Source of the DNA: DASQVO01 sp035640715
GTDB lineage: Bacteria; Actinomycetota; Actinomycetes; Streptosporangiales; Streptosporangiaceae
Length of the DNA stretch: 31,558 nucleotides
Direction: 5' to 3'
Assembly: GCA_035640715.1 (NCBI GenBank)
Contig: DASQVO010000467.1
Location: forward strand, 1-31,558
Positions 26,567 to 31,558 of the stretch are shown here, one piece after another. A program made the translations under genes and the position numbers. A model generated the notes under the pieces. The model was not told the origin of the DNA. It made no database searches and saw only the letters and a program-made list of their open reading frames with translations. The stretch's first letter is position 1; each line of letters starts with the position of its first letter.

Positions 26567-27430
26567 CTACAGCGTCGGACCCGTGTGCCGGTTCACGCCG
26601 TAAGCGTTGCGTAAGACCGCAGCCGCTGCGTCGCCATCGGCGAGCGCCTCGGCGTAGCGCTCGAGCACCACATCGGCGACCTCGGGGGCAGCGCCCAGTA
26701 CGGGCGAGACCGCAGCCGCGCCAGCGGCGAGGCAGTCGCGGCGGATCTGGTCCGCGAAGCACCCGGGTGCGAGGAGATAGCTGGCCACGAGCACGCGCCG
26801 TGCCCCGCCGCGCAGCGCCGCGGCGACCGCCTCCGGCGGCGTTGGGGATGCCGCGGACGCGTAGGCGGGCAGGACCGCCTGCCAGCCGCGTGCGGACCGC
26901 CACCGGGCAGCGAGGCCGGCGATCACGGCGTTCGCGCCCGGGTCGCTCGAGCCTGCCGCCGCGAGGACCACCGCCGTCTGCCGCGGCTCGAGCCCGCCGG
27001 CCACCACGTCGGCTAGCCGCCGTTCCAGGGCGCGCAGCAGCAGCGGGTGGGGCCCGAGCGGGCGGCCGTAGCTGACGCCGAGCCCGGGCAGCGCTGTGCG
27101 CGCCTCGCGCAGCACCCCGGGGATATCTGCCTTGCTGTGGTAGGCCGCGGTGAGCAGCAGCGGGAGCACGACCGCGGGCCCGTCCAGCGTGCCGAGCGCC
27201 TGGCGGAGCGTCGGCGCGGAGTGACCGAGGTAGGCGGCTCGCACGTCGAGCCGCGCATACCCGGCTCCGTCAGCCCGGCGGCGGAGGATGCGCAGCAGCG
27301 CATCGACCGTCGCCGCCGCCCGCGGATCAGCGCTGCCGTGCGCGACGGCCACCAGCGGGGGCGCCCCGCCCGGGGGAGGCGCCCCCTGCGCGGGGACGGG
27401 CGCGGCCGCGCTCAGAGATGGATGCCGCAC
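26567..27430 (-). CDS. Sirohydrochlorin chelatase (CbiX/SirB family)
   Basis: 287 aa, two repeated chelatase domains. The first begins PLVAVAHGSADPRAAATVDALL, with the catalytic-type histidine in AHGS, and continues to a VVLPLLLTAAYHSKADIPG segment holding the second His. The second begins AVVLAAAGSSDPGANAVIAGLA, where alanine replaces the histidine. The first ~25 residues are Pro/Ala-rich. It inserts iron into sirohydrochlorin to give siroheme, the cofactor of the sulfite reductase in the same operon; a cobalt role in B12 synthesis is the alternative. Its ATG at 27430 lies inside cysH (19-bp overlap), so it is translationally coupled. Confidence 0.9.
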   Translation of the reverse strand: MRHPSLSAAAPVPAQGAPPPGGAPPLVAVAHGSADPRAAATVDALLRILRRRADGAGYARLDVRAAYLGHSAPTLRQALGTLDGPAVVLPLLLTAAYHSKADIPGVLREARTALPGLGVSYGRPLGPHPLLLRALERRLADVVAGGLEPRQTAVVLAAAGSSDPGANAVIAGLAARWRSARGWQAVLPAYASAASPTPPEAVAAALRGGARRVLVASYLLAPGCFADQIRRDCLAAGAAAVSPVLGAAPEVADVVLERYAEALADGDAAAAVLRNAYGVNRHTGPTL

Positions 27431-28134
27431 TCAGTCTTCCCCGTCCCGGCCCAGCGTCCGCTGCGCGGGTCGTCACCCGGGGCGACCCGGCGGGTGCATG
27501 TCGAGCAGCCGATCGACGGGTAACCGTCATACATCAGGGGGTTGACGAGGATGCCGTTCTCGACGATGTAGTCATCCACCTGCTTCTGCGACCAGCCGAC
27601 AATGGGGTTGACCTTGACCATCTCGCGCCGGGCATCCCACTCCACTGCGCGGGCCCCGCGCCGCTCGACCGTCTCGTCCCTGCGGACCCCGGTGATCCAC
27701 GCGTCGTAGTTCTTGAGTGTGCGCTCCAGAGGCTCCACCTTGCGCAGATAGCAGCACAGGTCAGGATTGCGGCCGAAGAGCCGGGGGCCGAGCTCGGCGT
27801 CCTGCTCGGCGACGGTGCGCGACGGCGTGACGTTGATCAGGTTCACCGGGTAGACGGCCGACACCGCGTCTCTGGTGCCGATGGTCTCGGGGAAGTGGTA
27901 GCCGGTGTCGAGGAAGACGACATCGATCCCTGGCCGGATCACCGAGGCCATGTGGATGATCACCGCGTCCGTCATCGACGATGTCACGCAGATGCGGTCC
28001 CCGAATGTTTCCGTGGCCCAGCGCAGGATGTCTTCTGCGGACGCGTCAGCCAGCTCGTCGGCTGCCTGCGCAACAACCTTCTCCATGCGGTGCGGTTCCT
28101 CCAGCACAGACTCCTCAACGCACACAGAACTCAC
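27412..28134 (-). CDS. cysH: Adenylyl-sulfate (APS/PAPS) reductase CysH
   Basis: 240 aa from a GTG at 28134, which overlaps the stop of the preceding zinc-ribbon gene (GTGA). The PP-loop-type site is CVTSSMTDAVI with DVVFLDTGYHFPET. Four cysteines, 127-128 (DLCCYLRKVEPL) and 210, 213 (GCSTCTRRV), match the 4Fe-4S motif of APS-specific reductases. The catalytic Cys236 is in the ending TECGIHL. It makes sulfite from activated sulfate for the sulfite reductase in the same operon. Residues 1-16 form an unusual acidic extension, and Met17 could be an alternative start. Confidence 0.95.
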   Translation of the reverse strand: MSSVCVEESVLEEPHRMEKVVAQAADELADASAEDILRWATETFGDRICVTSSMTDAVIIHMASVIRPGIDVVFLDTGYHFPETIGTRDAVSAVYPVNLINVTPSRTVAEQDAELGPRLFGRNPDLCCYLRKVEPLERTLKNYDAWITGVRRDETVERRGARAVEWDARREMVKVNPIVGWSQKQVDDYIVENGILVNPLMYDGYPSIGCSTCTRRVAPGDDPRSGRWAGTGKTECGIHL

Positions 28135-28286
28135 AGGCCAGCTCCTATTCCGGCAAAGCGTAGCTGGAAACTGCGTGTGCAGCTACGGCAGTGCCATTCA
28201 CCGTCGGCTGTTCCCTGCGGCTCGAGGTCTTCCTCACCGCAGTAAGGGCAGTAAAAAGGGACGGCCCGGCCGGTATGACTGGTCAT
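28131..28286 (-). CDS. 51-aa zinc-ribbon protein of the sulfur operon
   Basis: The ATG at 28286 overlaps the sulfite reductase stop (ATGA), and the TGA at 28131-28133 overlaps the cysH start (GTGA), so this small gene is embedded in a coupled operon. The product begins MTSHTGRAVPFYCPYCGEED, continues to WHCRSCTRSFQLRF, and has two CxxC pairs (residues 13, 16 and 34, 37), a zinc or iron-binding ribbon. Small genes at this position between sir and cysH are also known in Streptomyces and are uncharacterised. A role in handling the iron-sulfur or siroheme enzymes, or in regulation, would be a guess. Confidence 0.88.
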   Translation of the reverse strand: MTSHTGRAVPFYCPYCGEEDLEPQGTADGEWHCRSCTRSFQLRFAGIGAGL

Positions 28287-30010
28287 GAGAGATCCTCGTC
28301 ACTCGCACGGGCAGTCCATGCGGCGAATGTCTCGCCCGGCTCCCGGTTGACCGTGAATCGGCCGAGAACGCGTTCCACGTAGTCAGGAAGCTCATCGGCC
28401 GTCGTCTTGAGCCCCCTGACCTTCCGCCCGAAACCGGAGCCGGATCCGTCCCCGCCGCCGAGGCTGCCGCCGAGGTGAATCTGGAAGCCTTCCACCTGGC
28501 GGCCGTCGGGCCCGGGCACGAGCGACCCCTTCAGGCCGATGTCGGCCGTCTGGATCCTTGCGCAGGAGTTAGGGCAGCCGTTCACGTTGATGGTGACCGG
28601 TTCGGTAAAGTCCGGGAGGCGTCGCTCCAGCTCGCTGATCAGGTCCATGGCACGCTGCTTGGTTTCCACGATCGCGAGCTTGCAGAACTCTATCCCGGTG
28701 CATGCCATCGTGTGACGGCGGAAGACGCTGGGATTGACCTGCAGATCGGCGGCCTCAAGGTCAGTGATGAGGCCGCCGACCTTGTCCTCGGGGACGTCGA
28801 GGATCACCATCTTCTGCTCTGTCGTGGTCCTGACCCTGCCGCTTCCGTACCTGGCGGAAAGCTCTGCGATCACGTCGAGCGCATCGGCCGACAGCCGCCC
28901 CACGCGCGGGGCGAACCCGACGTAGTAACGTCCGTCCCGCTGCGGATGCACACCCACGTGATCCCGGCGCCCGCCGCGAGGCGATGCTGGCGCGGGTCCG
29001 TCCGGCAGGGCATACCCCAGGTACTCCTTCTCGAGGACCTCGCGGAAACGCTCCGGTCCCCAGTCGGCGACAAGGAACTTGATCCGGGCACGGTGGCGCA
29101 GCCGCCGGTAACCGTAGTCACGGAACACCGACGTGACACCCGCCCAGACCTCCGCCACCTGGCCGGGTCGGACGAACGCGCCGAGGCGCTTGCCGATCAT
29201 CGGGTTGGTGGACAGCCCGCCGCCGACCCACAGGTCATAGCCAGGCTCGCCGTCGGGTGAGAGCACACCCACGAACGCCACGTCGTTGATCTCGTGAATC
29301 GTGCACTGAGCGGTGCAGCCGCTCATCGCTGACTTGTACTTGCGGGGCAGGTTGGAGAAGGCCGGATCGCCGATGTAGCGGTCGTGGACCGCTGCGATCT
29401 CCGCCGATGCGTCGATGACCTCATCGGCGTCGATCCCGGCGAGCGGGCAGCCCAGGATGACCCTCGGCGTGTCACCGCAGGCTTCCATCGTCGACAGCCC
29501 CACGGATTCCAGTGCGTCCCAGATGGCCGGGACATTCTCGATCTCTATCCAGTGCAGCTGGATGTTCTGGCGGTCGGTGACGTCGGCGGTGCCGCGGGCG
29601 AACCTGCGCGAGATGTCGGCGATCACCCGTATCTGCTCACTGGTCAGCTGGCCGCCGTCGATCCGGATCCGCATCATGAAGTAGCGGTCGTCCAGCTCCT
29701 CGGGCTCCAAGACCGCGGTCTTGCCGCCGTCGATGCCGGGCTTCCGCTGCGTGTACAGGCCATACCAGCGGAACCGGCCGCGCAGGTCGGCGGGGTCGAT
29801 GGAATCGAATCCCTGCTTGGAGTAGATATCGATGATCCGCTGGCGAACGTTCAGCCCGTCGTCGTTCTTCTTGCTTTCCTCGTTCTTATTGAGCGGCTCG
29901 TGGTAGCCGAGCGCCCACTGGCCTTCGCCGCGCGCACGGCGCGGGGTGCGCTTGGTAGCAGCCGCCTGGCTGGTGCCGGTCTGACGGGCGTCGGCGGCGG
30001 GAGGTGGCAT
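28283..30010 (-). CDS. sir: Ferredoxin-dependent sulfite (nitrite/sulfite) reductase, siroheme type
   Basis: 575 aa. It reduces sulfite to sulfide with siroheme and a 4Fe-4S cluster. The two half-repeats each have a ferredoxin-like part and a sulfite-binding part. Cluster cysteines are 437 and 443 (TMACTGIEFCKLA) and 479 and 483 (NGCPNSCAR). Tyr86 (WYGLYTQR) and Cys178 (EACGDTPR) lie at a constant offset of 17 from the Tyr69-Cys161 linked pair of Mycobacterium tuberculosis NirA, which suggests the same cross-link. An N-terminal Lys/Arg-rich leader of about 50 residues includes EGQWALGYHEPLN. The ATG at 30010 follows GAAGGACGAG. It heads sir, zinc ribbon, cysH and chelatase, preceded by a leader peptide. 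Confidence 0.96.
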   Translation of the reverse strand: MPPPAADARQTGTSQAAATKRTPRRARGEGQWALGYHEPLNKNEESKKNDDGLNVRQRIIDIYSKQGFDSIDPADLRGRFRWYGLYTQRKPGIDGGKTAVLEPEELDDRYFMMRIRIDGGQLTSEQIRVIADISRRFARGTADVTDRQNIQLHWIEIENVPAIWDALESVGLSTMEACGDTPRVILGCPLAGIDADEVIDASAEIAAVHDRYIGDPAFSNLPRKYKSAMSGCTAQCTIHEINDVAFVGVLSPDGEPGYDLWVGGGLSTNPMIGKRLGAFVRPGQVAEVWAGVTSVFRDYGYRRLRHRARIKFLVADWGPERFREVLEKEYLGYALPDGPAPASPRGGRRDHVGVHPQRDGRYYVGFAPRVGRLSADALDVIAELSARYGSGRVRTTTEQKMVILDVPEDKVGGLITDLEAADLQVNPSVFRRHTMACTGIEFCKLAIVETKQRAMDLISELERRLPDFTEPVTINVNGCPNSCARIQTADIGLKGSLVPGPDGRQVEGFQIHLGGSLGGGDGSGSGFGRKVRGLKTTADELPDYVERVLGRFTVNREPGETFAAWTARASDEDLS

Positions 30011-30067
30011 GCGGCTCTCGTCCTTCGGTTCTCAGGGGCGCATGCGGCGTGACGGGGCGAAGGTGCT

Positions 30068-30084
30068 GAAGGGATACGCCCTTC
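30068..30084 (-). promoter_or_regulatory. Hairpin in the sulfur operon leader
   Basis: GAAGGG and CCCTTC pair around ATACG, 58 bp before the sulfite reductase start and downstream of the leader peptide. It may take part in attenuation. Confidence 0.35.
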
Positions 30085-30112
30085 CCGGACCGGCCTGGCT
30101 ACGCCCTAGGCC

Positions 30113-30129
30113 GCCGGCTGTTAGCCGGC
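30113..30129 (-). promoter_or_regulatory. Second hairpin in the sulfur operon leader
   Basis: GCCGGCT and AGCCGGC pair around GTT (written on the plus strand), a perfect 7-bp stem between the leader peptide stop and the first hairpin. There is no T-run beside it. Confidence 0.4.
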
Positions 30130-30202
30130 CGCCGGAAGGCTCACTCAGAAATGCACGCCCGGGTTCTCGCGACACGCGCCCGGTCTAGGTCACGGGCAGT
30201 GG

Positions 30203-30289
30203 TCAGCGGGCGTACAGACAGATCGCGCTGCGGACGCGGAGGAAGTCGACGTGCCTCCGCACGACGAGGAGGGGATCCGCGGCGCTCAT
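30203..30289 (-). CDS. Putative sulfur-operon leader peptide, 28 aa
   Basis: The ORF from the ATG at 30289 begins MSAADPLLVVRRHVDFLRVR and ends with a short Ser-Ala-Ile-Cys stretch and Ala-Arg. The RRHVDFLR core and a cysteine near the end are typical of the putative leader peptides found upstream of sulfur and cysteine genes in actinomycetes, and related Cys-containing upstream ORFs regulate cysteine genes in mycobacteria. It lies 193 bp before sir. Cys25 is one of few residues that could sense cysteinyl-tRNA, so slow translation there might alter folding of the hairpins below. A -10 box exactly six bases upstream suggests it is leaderless. It is too short to be found by usual length cut-offs. 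Confidence 0.75.
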   Translation of the reverse strand: MSAADPLLVVRRHVDFLRVRSAICLYAR

Positions 30290-30295
30290 ACCTTT

Positions 30296-30325
30296 AGCAT
30301 CACACGCGGCAGCGCAACCTGTCCA
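30296..30325 (-). promoter_or_regulatory. Promoter of the sulfur operon and leader peptide
   Basis: On the minus strand TGGACA (30325 to 30320) is followed after 18 bp by GATGCT (30301 to 30296). The leader peptide ATG begins seven bases after the -10 box, so the mRNA probably starts at that codon. Confidence 0.5.
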
Positions 30326-30331
30326 GGCGGG

Positions 30332-30346
30332 GTCCGGCATCCGGAC
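30332..30346. promoter_or_regulatory. Palindrome GTCCGG-cat-CCGGAC upstream of the sulfur promoter
   Basis: A perfect 6-3-6 palindrome lies seven bp upstream of the proposed -35 box, a position that suits an activator or a repressor. No known sulfur-regulator site is matched with confidence. Confidence 0.4.
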
Positions 30347-30680
30347 AGTGGCCCGGGCCGCGCTCAGGCGTGACCTCATGCCGACGTCAACGCAGCCCAG
30401 GGGCGCGCTTATTCCGCCCGGGGTCAGCCTTGGCGGATCCAGCCCAGCGATGGCTCTACCGCCTCCCGTGGCGGCAAGTGCTGGCAGTCACACCAGGTGC
30501 CGCCGGGGCAATCCTCGTGGCGGCGCTCACGGCATGGGACGCAAATCATGCCTCAATACTCCCGCGTCCCGCAGGTCATGCCGCATCCTGGTAGGAACGG
30601 GCCACGGCGGGTAGGGGAATGCCAGAGCCGCGGGCGGCTGGCAGGAAAGGCGCCAGGCACCCGATCAAGGTGGTGGTCGC
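30347..30680 (+). other. Gap without a supported gene
   Basis: This 334-bp stretch separates the divergent sulfur operon and phosphoribosyltransferase genes. A plus-strand frame at 30370-30594 has a hydrophobic run (AVTPGAAGAILVAALTAWD) that might be the end of a decayed membrane protein, but I see no homology or ribosome site. The only clear element is AAGGTGGT at 30668-30675, the ribosome site of the next gene. Confidence 0.3.
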
Positions 30681-31385
30681 ATGACTGAGGAAGCGTATGG
30701 CGCCGTGACGCTGCCGTTCCCCGATCGGCGTGCGGCCGGGCGCCTCCTCGGCGCCCGGCTGAAGCAGAGGCTGGGCCGGGAAGGCAGCAGGGGCGACGCG
30801 TTGCCCACGCTGGTGCTGGCCCTGCCCCGCGGCGGGGTGGCCGTGGCGGACGAGGTCGCGCGGATACTGCAGGCCCCCCTGGATGTGCTCGTGACACGCA
30901 AGATCGGCTATCCGCCGCAGCCCGAACTCGGGCTCGGCGCGATCGCCGAGGGCGCCGAGCCCGTTTACGATGCCGAGTTGCTGCGAAAACTAGGTCTTGG
31001 GCCCGCCGACCTGGCAGAGGTGGCTGAACGGGAGCGCGCCGAACTTGCGCGGCGGGTGCGCGTCTACCGCGGCGGCCGGCCGCAACCCGACGTCACCGGC
31101 TACCAGATCGTGCTGATCGACGATGGCCTGGCGACCGGCGTTACGGCCCGTGCCGCGCTGCGCGGGCTGCGCGGCAGCGGTGCCGCGCGTACCGTGCTGG
31201 CCGTTCCGGTGGCTCCCGCGGTGTCGGCCGAGGAGATGGCAGATGAGGCCGACGAGGTCGTCACCCTGGCCACACCCGCGGATTTCCGCTCCGTAGGGGA
31301 GTGGTATGTGTCCTTCCCGCAGCTCACCGATACCGACGTGCTCGACCTGCTGGCACACTCCTGGGCGGACGAGCTGCGGCCGTGA
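30681..31385 (+). CDS. Phosphoribosyltransferase domain protein
   Basis: 234 aa; ATG 30681 has AAGGTGGT five bases upstream. The signature IVLIDDGLATGVTARAALRGL (about residues 154-174) is the PRPP-binding motif with two acidic residues. The first half has TLVLALPRGGVAVADEVAR and LDVLVTRKIGYPPQPELGLGAIAEG, typical of a stand-alone family often next to dienelactone-hydrolase, universal-stress or dormancy genes. The nucleobase substrate is unknown and may not be a base at all. It is convergent with the whiB-like gene and divergent from the sulfur operon. Confidence 0.9.
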   Translation: MTEEAYGAVTLPFPDRRAAGRLLGARLKQRLGREGSRGDALPTLVLALPRGGVAVADEVARILQAPLDVLVTRKIGYPPQPELGLGAIAEGAEPVYDAELLRKLGLGPADLAEVAERERAELARRVRVYRGGRPQPDVTGYQIVLIDDGLATGVTARAALRGLRGSGAARTVLAVPVAPAVSAEEMADEADEVVTLATPADFRSVGEWYVSFPQLTDTDVLDLLAHSWADELRP

Positions 31386-31398
31386 GCCCCGCGGGCAC

Positions 31399-31558
31399 TC
31401 AGGCGGCGTTGGCCCGGCGCATCCGGCGGCGGCGTTCGGCGGCCCGCTCTTCCTCGTTCAGGCCGCCCCAGACGCCGTACTTCTCCGGCCGGGACAGCGC
31501 GTAGTTGAGGCACTCGGCGCGGACCGGGCACCCGGCGCACACCGCCTTGGCCTTGCGC
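31399..31558 (-). CDS. WhiB-family transcriptional regulator, C-terminal part
   Basis: The last 52 codons are present; the N-terminus lies beyond the window. CAGCPVRAECL gives three of the four cysteines that hold the 4Fe-4S cluster (C-x2-C-x5-C). GVWGG follows, the G[VI]WGG turn that contacts the sigma factor. The tail ERRRRMRRANAA is the DNA-binding basic end. Wbl proteins are redox- or nitric-oxide-sensitive regulators of development, stress and drug resistance. Which Wbl this is cannot be decided. The gene lies convergent to the phosphoribosyltransferase, 13 bp away, with no terminator visible between them. Confidence 0.93.
   Translation of the reverse strand, partial: RKAKAVCAGCPVRAECLNYALSRPEKYGVWGGLNEEERAAERRRRMRRANAA

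Noticed and set aside
30011..30300. SAM- or cobalamin-type riboswitch before the sulfur operon
   Set aside because: No conserved core of these riboswitches can be recognised; the leader peptide explains the region better.
30348..30614. Small plus-strand frame (88 codons) before the phosphoribosyltransferase gene
   Set aside because: No ribosome site, no homology recognised, and an overlapping frame is equally long; coding cannot be supported.

Overview
The window is about 31.6 kb of very GC-rich DNA from an actinomycete. The evidence is the conserved block uvrC-rapZ-yvcK-whiA-gap-pgk-tpiA-secG-rbpA, a WhiB-family gene, an actinobacterial sulfite reductase operon with a leader peptide, many GTG/TTG starts and several probable leaderless mRNAs. 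The style of the proteins suggests a Streptosporangiales or Streptomyces-like filamentous actinomycete, but the order cannot be fixed from sequence alone.

Left part (1-9 kb): a partial DUF488 gene, then a minus-strand cluster. A Gfo/Idh/MocA oxidoreductase comes first, followed by a family-5 solute-binding lipoprotein, two permeases and a fused double ATPase (Opp/Dpp type). A second, divergent Gfo/Idh/MocA oxidoreductase lies on the plus strand. Together they look like an uptake-and-oxidation module, perhaps for a sugar derivative or glycoside. The regulatory gaps hold several perfect inverted repeats and a good sigma70-type promoter.

Middle part (9-21 kb): an MBL-fold hydrolase; a divergent TetR/SDR pair sharing two near-identical operators; then the core block. 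uvrC, rapZ, yvcK and whiA run as a tightly coupled unit, with a possible 51-codon ORF bridging rapZ and yvcK. The gap-pgk-tpiA glycolytic operon follows, preceded by a 323-bp leader holding a perfect match to the DasR/NagR-type operator core (TGGTCTAGACCA) and a tiled series of perfect hairpins. secG and rbpA follow, and a strong bidirectional terminator separates them from the next genes.

Right part (21-31.5 kb), mostly minus strand: a glutamate decarboxylase; a relic in which an ABC-ATPase N-terminus is joined in frame to a NarL-type receiver fragment; a DUF6247 protein; a RibD-C-type reductase; glgX; and the assimilatory sulfur operon. That operon reads sulfite reductase, 51-aa zinc ribbon, cysH, sirohydrochlorin chelatase, and is headed by a short leader peptide (RRHVDFLR...C) that may control it by attenuation. 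A phosphoribosyltransferase and the C-terminal part of a WhiB-like regulator close the window.

The most interesting points are the DasR-like site and mutually exclusive hairpins before gap, the two bridge ORFs with ATGA at both ends, the sulfur leader peptide, the ABC/receiver chimera, the SDR lacking YxxxK, and the paired TetR operators. All functional statements are read from sequence; no searches were run.
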